In this document: one piece after another, positions 1 through 5,602 of the stretch
How positions within the stretch are numbered: the stretch's first letter is position 1
Layout of the letters: the number at the start of each line of letters is the position of its first letter
NCBI GenBank assembly: GCA_002395905.1
Contig: DGVK01000096.1
Coordinates: 2,625-9,895, forward strand
Direction: 5' to 3'
DNA: 7,271 nucleotides
DNA from: Verrucomicrobia bacterium UBA4286
Lineage (GTDB): Bacteria > Verrucomicrobiota > Kiritimatiellia > RFP12 > UBA1067
Translations under genes and position numbers: made by a program
Notes under the pieces: generated by a model
Told to the model about the DNA's origin: nothing
The model's input: only the letters and a program-made list of their open reading frames with translations
The model's database searches: none

Positions 1-614
1 GCGAGGGCGTGCAGCAGGCGCTCCTTAAGATTCTCGAAGGCACGGTGTGCCGCATACCGCCGAAGGGCGGGCGCAAGCACCCCGACCAGGAGTACATCGA
101 AGTCGACACTTCAAACATCCTTTTCATATGCGGCGGCGCCTTCGTCGGCCTCGACCGCATCGTCGGCGAGCGCACAGGCAGGCGCGCCATCGGCTTCGGC
201 GGCGATGAGATGCAGGCGCAGGACGGCGCAGAGGCGAACATCACGCAGGACGTGCGGCCCGAAGACCTCGTGAAGTTCGGTCTTATACCGGAGTTCACAG
301 GGCGGCTCCCGGTGATAACGTCCATGAAGGAACTTTCGGAGGACGACCTCGTGCGCGTGCTCACCGAGCCGAAGAACTCGCTCGTCAAGCAGTATGTAAA
401 ACTGCTCAAGATGGACGGCGTCTCGCTTTCATTCGAGAAGGACGCCCTTCGCGCACTCGCGAAGAAGGCGCTTGAGAGGAAGACGGGCGCGCGCGGCCTG
501 CGGGCCGAGATGGAGCGCCTCATGACCGACATAATGTACGAGGCTCCCGGCAACGCCGACATGAAAGAGGTCGTCGTGACCGTCGAGATGATTCAGGAGA
601 GACTGGGGAAATGA
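1..614 (+). CDS. clpX: ATP-dependent Clp protease ATP-binding subunit ClpX, C-terminal half (5' end outside window)
   Basis: ClpX is the AAA+ unfoldase that recognises tagged proteins, unfolds them with ATP and feeds them into the ClpP chamber in the cytoplasm. About 203 residues are visible, entering mid-protein at a Gly-Glu-Gly-Val-Gln-Gln stretch that in ClpX follows the Walker B region. The zinc-binding N-terminus, Walker A and Walker B therefore lie upstream of the window. The GGRKHP pore-loop (RKH) motif is visible, as are the ILFICGGAF sensor-1 strand, the [12 protein letters not shown] segment with the arginine finger, and KTGARGLR carrying the sensor-2 arginine. The protein ends shortly after the small AAA+ domain without a long tail. 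A GTG at 9 is an internal codon, not the start. The stop codon overlaps the start of panD, so the two are probably translationally coupled. ClpP is not in the window. Family assignment is very secure. Confidence 0.97.
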   Translation, partial: EGVQQALLKILEGTVCRIPPKGGRKHPDQEYIEVDTSNILFICGGAFVGLDRIVGERTGRRAIGFGGDEMQAQDGAEANITQDVRPEDLVKFGLIPEFTGRLPVITSMKELSEDDLVRVLTEPKNSLVKQYVKLLKMDGVSLSFEKDALRALAKKALERKTGARGLRAEMERLMTDIMYEAPGNADMKEVVVTVEMIQERLGK

Positions 615-937
615 CGCTCACTCTGCTAAAAGCCAAGCTTCACAGGATACGCGTGACCGAGGCGTGTCTCGACTATGAAGGCTCGCTTTCGCTCGACCCC
701 GACGATATGGAGGCCGTCGGGATTCTGCCATACGAGAAGATACTCTGCGCCGACGTGGAGAACGGCAACCGTTTCGAGACGTATGCGATCGAGGGACGGC
801 GCGGCAGCCATGTATGCTGTCTCAACGGCGCCGCGGCCCACCAGGGGAAAGTCGGCGACAGGCTCATAGTCATGGCCTTCGCGCAGATGACGCCCGAAGA
901 GGCCAGAGGCTTCACACCGCGCGTCAAGCACTTCTGA
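611..937 (+). CDS. panD: Aspartate 1-decarboxylase (pyruvoyl-dependent)
   Basis: PanD decarboxylates L-aspartate to beta-alanine, which supplies pantothenate and hence coenzyme A synthesis in the cytoplasm. The enzyme self-cleaves between a glycine and a serine and converts the serine to the pyruvoyl cofactor. The cleavage signature YEGS is at residues 22-25, giving Gly24-Ser25 as in the family. Other active-site positions are Lys9, His11, Arg54, Thr57, Tyr58, Asn72 and the Gly-Ala-Ala run at 73-75, so the enzyme should be active. At 108 residues it is shorter than typical PanD (about 115-135), because it stops soon after the last core strand and lacks the usual C-terminal extension. The start overlaps the clpX stop (ATGA). 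AGGAG at 595-599 lies 11 bases upstream, a rather long spacing. The permease gene follows after 16 bases. Confidence 0.96.
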   Translation: MTLTLLKAKLHRIRVTEACLDYEGSLSLDPDDMEAVGILPYEKILCADVENGNRFETYAIEGRRGSHVCCLNGAAAHQGKVGDRLIVMAFAQMTPEEARGFTPRVKHF

Positions 938-953
938 CGCTCCCGCCAACGTC

Positions 954-2381
954 GTGTCGGTCGTCCTAGAGTCGGAGCGCAGAACCGTGAAGGCCAGGGT
1001 CTTCGTCGCCCTGCTTTACGCGGCTCTCGCGCTCGGCGCGGTGACGATGGTGTATCCGTTCGCCGTGATGCTCACGGCCAGCGTATCGTCATCCTACGAC
1101 TACCGCCGTCACAGTCCGGCAGTGCGCGCGGCGTTCGACCGGGCGGACAGGTTCACGCGCGGGCTCGCGGTCTACTTCCGCTCGTTTCCGCGCGAAATCT
1201 ACCCAGACGCCCCGGCGGACTGGACAGGCTGGGACGTCGTCGCGCGAGACCACGCCGGGGTGGAGGCGTTCGCCGAGAAGGAGCTGGCCGCCGTCGACCG
1301 CGCAGAGGTCCCGACCGGCGGCATGGACGAGGCGCGGCGCTATCTCGACGAGGTCGCCGCGGCAGATCCCCTCTCCACGCGCTGCGCCTACGACCCGAGG
1401 GATGTCGCACACTTTCTGAAGGATAAGTACGGGACGGTCGAAAGGCTTAACGCGGCATGGGGACTGTCGCACCGTTCATTCTTCGATGTAAGTTTCGCCG
1501 CAGAAGCGCGAGTCCCCGCCAGGCGCGCAATACCCGGCGCGAAGTTCGCCGACTGGCTGGAGCTCAAACGATACTACATAGACCGCGCGAAAAAGCGCGG
1601 CGACTTCTTCGCCCGCACATATCCCGAGCCGTGCGCGGAGAATGCGGCCGTTCTGCGGCGGCAGATCGCCCTGCAGTTCAAAGAGCACGGCTGGCGCGAC
1701 TTCTTCGAGGGTGCGTTTTCGAACTACAGACTCGTAGGAGAATACCTGTTCATACGCGGCAGAGCTTTTGTGAACACGCTGCTGCTGGTGGTGCTTTCGG
1801 TTCTTGCGTCGCTCACGGTCAATCCGCTCGCGGCCTACGCGCTTTCGCGCTTCAGGATGAAATCGACCGAGAAGATAATCCTGTTCATGCTCGCGACGAT
1901 GGCGTTTCCCGCGGCTGTGACGGCTATACCCGGCTTTCTGCTCATAAGGTCGCTGGGGCTTCTGAACACATTCGCCGCGCTTGTGCTGCCGGGGATGGCA
2001 AGCGGGATGTCGATATTCGTCCTCAAGGGATTCTTCGACGCGCTGCCGCGCGAACTGTACGAGGCGGCGGCGATCGACGGCGCGGGAGAGTGGACGGTGT
2101 TCCGGCGAATAACGCTGCCGATGACGACGCCGATTCTCGCCGTCAACGCGCTCAACTCATTCATTCACGCCTATTCGTCATGGGAATGGGCCTTCCTTGT
2201 ATGCCAGAAGGAATCGCACTGGACTCTGGCGGTGTGGATGTACCAGATGTCGCAGACCTTCGCCCATCAGCCGTGGTGCGTCATGGCGGGTTTCGTAATC
2301 GTCTCGATTCCAACGGCGGCGGTCTTCCTTCTGTGCCAGCGCGTCATACTGCGCGGCATCGTGCTGCCGTCCATGAAATGA
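954..2381 (+). CDS. MalG-type carbohydrate ABC transporter permease with greatly enlarged first periplasmic loop
   Basis: This is an inner-membrane permease subunit of a binding-protein-dependent sugar importer. The 475-residue protein has one membrane helix near residues 16-40, then about 225 mostly hydrophilic residues. A permease core follows, with helices near 270-295, 308-332, 338-360, 394-415 and 443-462. The cytoplasmic EAA loop that docks on the ATPase is at about 370-389 (EAAAIDGAGEW, then ITLP). MalG relatives are about 280-300 residues, so the loop adds roughly 180. Residues 159-170 (YGTVERLNAAWG) resemble a segment common in GH42 beta-galactosidases. No MalF partner, ATPase or binding protein lies in the window. 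The GTG start at 954 has no Shine-Dalgarno. A GTG at 987 (codon 12) has GGAG nine bases upstream and leaves a family-like N-terminus, so it may be the true start. The substrate cannot be told. Confidence 0.9.
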   Translation: MSVVLESERRTVKARVFVALLYAALALGAVTMVYPFAVMLTASVSSSYDYRRHSPAVRAAFDRADRFTRGLAVYFRSFPREIYPDAPADWTGWDVVARDHAGVEAFAEKELAAVDRAEVPTGGMDEARRYLDEVAAADPLSTRCAYDPRDVAHFLKDKYGTVERLNAAWGLSHRSFFDVSFAAEARVPARRAIPGAKFADWLELKRYYIDRAKKRGDFFARTYPEPCAENAAVLRRQIALQFKEHGWRDFFEGAFSNYRLVGEYLFIRGRAFVNTLLLVVLSVLASLTVNPLAAYALSRFRMKSTEKIILFMLATMAFPAAVTAIPGFLLIRSLGLLNTFAALVLPGMASGMSIFVLKGFFDALPRELYEAAAIDGAGEWTVFRRITLPMTTPILAVNALNSFIHAYSSWEWAFLVCQKESHWTLAVWMYQMSQTFAHQPWCVMAGFVIVSIPTAAVFLLCQRVILRGIVLPSMK

Positions 2382-2384
2382 ATA

Positions 2385-2393
2385 TGGTATAAT
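2385..2393 (+). promoter_or_regulatory. Extended -10 promoter (TGGTATAAT) for the HAD-family gene
   Basis: The sequence carries a perfect TATAAT at 2388-2393 preceded by TG with one base between, which is the extended -10 form. Transcription would be expected to begin at about 2399-2402, at or within a few bases of the ATG at 2402. No good -35 box sits 17-18 bases upstream (the best hexamer there is TGCCGT), which extended -10 promoters tolerate. There is no Shine-Dalgarno before the ATG, in agreement with a leaderless message. Confidence 0.6.
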
Positions 2394-2401
2394 ACAGATC
2401 C

Positions 2402-3349
2402 ATGACGACACGGCACTCCAGCGATAAGCAAATCCCCTATGTCAACGACGAAGTTGCTACACGCGACTTCAAGTACTACATCTTCGACTGGGACGACAAC
2501 ATCCTCCACATGCCGACGAAAATAAGGATGGAGCACCGCCGCGAGGACGGCGCATGGGAGCCTGTCGAGGTGTCGACCGCGACGTTCGCGATGATCCGCA
2601 GCGACGTCGAGCACTATCGTCCGCCGACACAGGGCGGGTGGGAGGCGGCGTTCAGGAATTTCGCCGATGAGCCGGGCCGCAACACCTTCATCGAAGACAC
2701 TGTCGCGGCACTTGAGAAGATCGAGCACGGCGAGGTTCCCGGTCCTAGCTACAACGCGCTCAAGAGGACTCTGCGCGAAGGTCGCATATTCGCCATCGTA
2801 ACCGCGCGCGGCCACTCCCCGCAGACGATCGAGAAGGCCGTGCGCGTCTTCATCCGCTACGCGCTCACAGAAGCCGAACGCGCCGAGATGATGTCGAACC
2901 TGCGAGGATACAGGAAGTGGTTCGACGGTGTCACGCAGTTCGAGTCCGACGCGAAGGAGCTGGACTACTATCTGCACATGTGCCGCTATTCAGCCGTGAC
3001 GCACGACGCCTTCAAGGAACGCATGGAAGCCGACCCGATATACCAGGAAAAGCTCGCCACGGCGACGACTGCGGCGCGACCCGAGCTCGCGAAGGAATTC
3101 GCCATAAGGGACTTCGTCGAGCACATCTTCCACACGCTCCAGCGCACAGGCGGGCTGGGGCGGTCGGTATCGATCGGTTTTTCCGACGACGACAAGGGGA
3201 ACGTGCGCAGCGTCTCCGACTACATCCGGCAGGAACTGTCCAAGCGCTTCGACGGCATAAAGTTTGTAGTTTACGATACATCCGACAGGACGCTTTCCAA
3301 AGGCCGCAAGGTATGCGTCTCGGGGCAGCTCAACCTTCCCGGGTTCTGA
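2402..3349 (+). CDS. HAD-superfamily phosphatase-like protein, substrate unknown
   Basis: This is a soluble 315-residue protein with a haloacid dehalogenase layout. Motif I is FDWDDNIL at residues 28-35, with Asp29 as probable nucleophile and Asp31 as the general acid/base. The usual Thr two residues further on is replaced by Asn33. Motif II is Thr134 in AIVTARGHSP. The acidic motif IV is GFSDDDKGN at about 259-267, with Asp262-264 likely binding magnesium. Roughly 120 residues between motifs II and IV (about 140-258) form a large, mostly helical insertion that may be a cap and would set substrate choice. Lys231 is a possible motif III lysine, but I am unsure. A phosphotransferase or phosphatase reaction is inferred from the family; I cannot name the substrate. 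It lies 20 bases after the permease stop, probably with its own promoter. Its last 79 bases overlap the convergent DUF2851 gene. Confidence 0.8.
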   Translation: MTTRHSSDKQIPYVNDEVATRDFKYYIFDWDDNILHMPTKIRMEHRREDGAWEPVEVSTATFAMIRSDVEHYRPPTQGGWEAAFRNFADEPGRNTFIEDTVAALEKIEHGEVPGPSYNALKRTLREGRIFAIVTARGHSPQTIEKAVRVFIRYALTEAERAEMMSNLRGYRKWFDGVTQFESDAKELDYYLHMCRYSAVTHDAFKERMEADPIYQEKLATATTAARPELAKEFAIRDFVEHIFHTLQRTGGLGRSVSIGFSDDDKGNVRSVSDYIRQELSKRFDGIKFVVYDTSDRTLSKGRKVCVSGQLNLPGF

Positions 3350-4551
3350 TCCATTTCCGACAGCTCCTCGCAGAAGGCGCACTCCAGGCAGTCGGGGTGG
3401 ACCTGCAGGCAGTAGTCACGGTATATCTGCAGAAGCCCCTGCATTTTAAGCCCATTCGAAGTGTAAGCGCGCGACGGATTGTGGTCGCGTCCGAAAAGCC
3501 GTGACGCCATGAGGCGCATGGGCTCGCAGACGTCCTCCGGCGGGAGCCACTCCGGCATTTCCGAAAGGCGTCCCTCGGCGATGGCAAAGGGGACGACTAT
3601 GTTGGCGATCACCGCCGCGGCGCGGCCTCTCCCCATCAAACCGTCGCGAGAAAGAGACCTCGCCATCTCGCGCAATGCCGCCGGTGAAAAATCGGCGGCT
3701 TCCGCCAGCGCCAGCGTTTCGGGACGCGTGAAAAGGCGGGCTGCCGACATGAGTCTCACGCAAGGCGAATTCGACGGGCGCGTGCGGCGGCGCTCCACTC
3801 CGGCGAACTGCGCCGCCACAAGATATGCCGCTGCCGCATTCCCGGGCTCGGCCCTCACCGCCTCCAGCGGAACTGCCGCCGCGACAGCGCGAAAAGCCGC
3901 CGCATTCACGCCGTAGCCGAGCGCGCCCATGACTTCGGAATAGAACGTCTGCAGCCGCCCGGCTCGTCCGGAGCCCGGCGCGGAAAGGAGCCGCCGTATC
4001 CGCGCGGCCTTCGCCAGAAGCCGGCACGCCCCGGCCGACAGCAGTGCGGCGTCGGCAAGATCGGGGTCGTCCTTCAGCTTCATATGACACGGCCGCATCT
4101 CAATCGGAAGACGCGAAAACGGATACGAGCCGAGGTCTATCTGCTCTGGCGAGAAGCCGACATCCGCCGTCATGAAGCGGCCGATCCATATCGACACGGC
4201 ACCGTCCGGCAGAGACGACGGCGCAGGGCCGCATCCCCATGTTACATGCGCTATGACATTGCGATATGCGTCGTCGTCGCCATGTCCGTGAGCCTGCCAG
4301 TCCGAAGGCGACAGGTGAACCTCAACGTCACCCGCGAGCCGCCGGCCGCCGACTTCGATCACCGCCCCGCGAAAGTCGGGGCCGGGGCCGAGGTTCCAGT
4401 CGCCGGGATATACAACCCGCACCGGCGAACCCAGTCTCGTCACGAGATTCGACGGTCGCAACGAACGGTCATACCACACAGCCTGCACATGACGCTCGGT
4501 AAGCGTCTCTCGCAGACGGCGGCAGAACATTCTTCTGACAATCTTCTTCAT
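3271..4551 (-). CDS. DUF2851 family protein, function unknown
   Basis: This 426-residue protein has the signature of the DUF2851 family. The conserved block at residues 50-105 contains GDWNLGPGPDF (Asp59), GDVEVHL (Glu77, His79), SDWQAHGH (Asp84, Trp85, His88, His90) and DAYRNVIAHV. The middle is alanine- and arginine-rich and helical. Near the C-terminus are Cys381, Cys388, Cys391 and Cys394 (C-x6-C-x2-C-x2-C), which probably bind a metal or an iron-sulfur cluster. No signal peptide is visible, so it is likely cytoplasmic. The Pro-Asp followed by Glu-x-His could be a degenerate PD-(D/E)XK nuclease core, but that is speculation. The ATG at 4551 is supported by GGAG seven bases upstream. The gene begins 3 bases after yraN and is probably cotranscribed with it. 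About 30 residues after the cysteine cluster overlap the 3' end of the convergent HAD gene. Confidence 0.88.
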   Translation of the reverse strand: MKKIVRRMFCRRLRETLTERHVQAVWYDRSLRPSNLVTRLGSPVRVVYPGDWNLGPGPDFRGAVIEVGGRRLAGDVEVHLSPSDWQAHGHGDDDAYRNVIAHVTWGCGPAPSSLPDGAVSIWIGRFMTADVGFSPEQIDLGSYPFSRLPIEMRPCHMKLKDDPDLADAALLSAGACRLLAKAARIRRLLSAPGSGRAGRLQTFYSEVMGALGYGVNAAAFRAVAAAVPLEAVRAEPGNAAAAYLVAAQFAGVERRRTRPSNSPCVRLMSAARLFTRPETLALAEAADFSPAALREMARSLSRDGLMGRGRAAAVIANIVVPFAIAEGRLSEMPEWLPPEDVCEPMRLMASRLFGRDHNPSRAYTSNGLKMQGLLQIYRDYCLQVHPDCLECAFCEELSEMDQNPGRLSCPETHTLRPLESVLSDVS

Positions 4552-4554
4552 GTG

Positions 4555-4989
4555 TCATCTCCAACGCACGAACCGCTCGGCCGGTCCGAATATCCTGACG
4601 CCTTCAATGTGGTCTATCTCCGGCCGGGCGCAGCCGGGCGAGCCGTACACCTCCACGACGTCGAATCTGTACGCGCCGTTCCAGCGGTTAACTCTGCGCC
4701 ATGCGCCAAAAGCGCGGCGGAGGGCCCGGAGCTTCTTTTTATCGATGCTCCTCAGCCGTCTCTGGAACGGGCTTCGCCCGGCATGCTGCTTCACCTCGAC
4801 AAAGACGAGCGTATCGGCTTCGCGGTCATAGGCCACCGCGTCTATCTCCAGGCGCCTGTCCCCGGCGCAGGGACGGGCGTTCCTGTCGACGATTATGTAG
4901 CCTTTCAGCCGCAGCGCTGTGACGGCGACGTCTTCCCCCCACCGCCCGTTCTCTACACTGCGGCTTCCGGCGTCAAGCGGCTGAGACAT
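4555..4989 (-). CDS. yraN: YraN/UPF0102 family nuclease-like protein
   Basis: This 144-residue cytoplasmic protein belongs to the UPF0102 (YraN) family, which has a PD-(D/E)XK nuclease-like fold and no settled role. Reading order is the family's: GRWGEDVAV at about 15-23 with Glu19, then RNAR at 36-39, LEIDAVA with Glu48 and Asp50, and VFVEVK with Glu65 and Lys67. All the catalytic-type acidic and lysine positions are kept, so metal-dependent nuclease activity is possible. Family members usually run to about 115-130 residues. I prefer the ATG at 4989 because GGGAG (4996-5000) sits six bases in front of it. An ATG at 5010 would add seven residues but has no clear ribosome-binding site. The start lies within the end of the Whirly-like gene (17-base overlap), and DUF2851 follows 3 bases after the stop, so these genes are one operon. 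Confidence 0.92.
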   Translation of the reverse strand: MSQPLDAGSRSVENGRWGEDVAVTALRLKGYIIVDRNARPCAGDRRLEIDAVAYDREADTLVFVEVKQHAGRSPFQRRLRSIDKKKLRALRRAFGAWRRVNRWNGAYRFDVVEVYGSPGCARPEIDHIEGVRIFGPAERFVRWR

Positions 4990-5554
4990 TCTTGACTCCC
5001 GCCGCTCCATACGCGCCCGGCACGCCGAAGCATATAAAGGCGATTGAATGTTCGAGGGCCGTGAAAATACCGTAGGCCTCGGACGAACTCAGGATGATGT
5101 GCGATGATGCGTCAGCGCCGCCGCTCTTTGAATTGCGGTAGACTTCAAGCGAATAAGCCTGCACCGGCGTGACGATGTGCCGCAGCACAAGCCTGGTCTG
5201 ATACCGCCCGCAGTCGTGGAAAAGACCCCTTCCGTCGTCAATGGATTCCGTCTCGCCTCTGAAAACCTGCATGATCCGGCAGATGTCGGAGAAATCGAGC
5301 TTTACGGTTATGCGGCGCTCCCAGTTGAACTTCGAGAATGTTCTCGCCGCGCCGCTCCCTTCGCCTACGGTCATCTGGTTGGCGAGAATGAGCATGAAGC
5401 AGCCGTCCTCGCCGCCTCTCGCGGGATGGAGCTCCATCTTCATCGCACAACCTGTTCCGTTTTTGTTGGCATGGTATATCGCAAGCTGCGGCGCATATGC
5501 CGCCGTCGCGACGCCCTGTTCGGCGCGATAGGTTCTGGTCGATGTTTCGTTCAT
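4973..5554 (-). CDS. Conserved protein resembling Whirly-type single-strand DNA-binding proteins
   Basis: This 193-residue soluble protein has no signal peptide or membrane helix. I cannot match it to a named bacterial gene. By eye its layout follows the plant Whirly domain (ssDNA-binding, PC4-like fold). It runs from beta-rich strands at about 23-60 to FNWERRITVKLDF at 76-88, where Whirly has Tyr-Asp-Trp then strand residues. LFHDCG at 111-116 corresponds to the Whirly Phe-Phe-His-Asp, then come a V-x-P turn and YSLEVYR (134-140). A final strand and long helix at 152-178 (IILSSSEA through ICFGVP) corresponds to the Whirly C-terminal helix. DNA binding is inferred from this and from neighbours comM and yraN. 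The ATG at 5554 has AAAGGA eight bases upstream. A GTG at 5599 would add 15 lysine-rich residues but lacks such a site. The gene starts 48 bases after comM. Confidence 0.75.
   Translation of the reverse strand: MNETSTRTYRAEQGVATAAYAPQLAIYHANKNGTGCAMKMELHPARGGEDGCFMLILANQMTVGEGSGAARTFSKFNWERRITVKLDFSDICRIMQVFRGETESIDDGRGLFHDCGRYQTRLVLRHIVTPVQAYSLEVYRNSKSGGADASSHIILSSSEAYGIFTALEHSIAFICFGVPGAYGAAGVKNVSAA
4996..5000 (-). promoter_or_regulatory. Ribosome-binding site deciding the yraN start
   Basis: On the minus strand this reads GGGAG, followed by six bases and then the ATG at 4989. The alternative ATG at 5010 lies upstream of this motif and lacks a comparable one. The site sits inside the last codons of the Whirly-like gene, fitting translational coupling. 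Confidence 0.7.
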
Positions 5555-5561
5555 GGTCTGT

Positions 5562-5572
5562 TTCCTTTCGTT
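5562..5572 (-). promoter_or_regulatory. Ribosome-binding site of the Whirly-like gene, in a purine-rich leader
   Basis: The minus strand reads AACGAAAGGAA here, with AAAGGA eight bases before the ATG at 5554. It lies in a 48-base comM-downstream spacer that is almost all purine on the coding strand. The same 11 bases occur in front of comM (7156-7166). The site excludes the upstream GTG at 5599 as the likely start. Confidence 0.65.
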
Positions 5573-5602
5573 TTCTTTTTTCTTGCAGCGGCATGACACA
5601 CG

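Noticed and set aside
2354..2369. Small hairpin (CGGCA / TGCCG) at the end of the permease gene, as a terminator
   Set aside because: The stem is only five bases, lies inside coding sequence and is not followed by a T run.
1457..2392. A 311-codon open frame in another frame over the permease
   Set aside because: Its product is arginine-rich and without recognisable domains; it shadows the permease core, whose EAA loop and membrane helices are clear. High G+C makes long spurious frames common.
2267..2977. A 236-codon minus-strand open frame across the permease/HAD junction
   Set aside because: It crosses a promoter and the gene boundary and has no domain signature; both plus-strand genes are better supported.
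4084..4995. A 303-codon plus-strand open frame opposite DUF2851 and yraN
   Set aside because: It spans the junction of two well-supported minus-strand genes that show conserved family motifs; its own product shows none.
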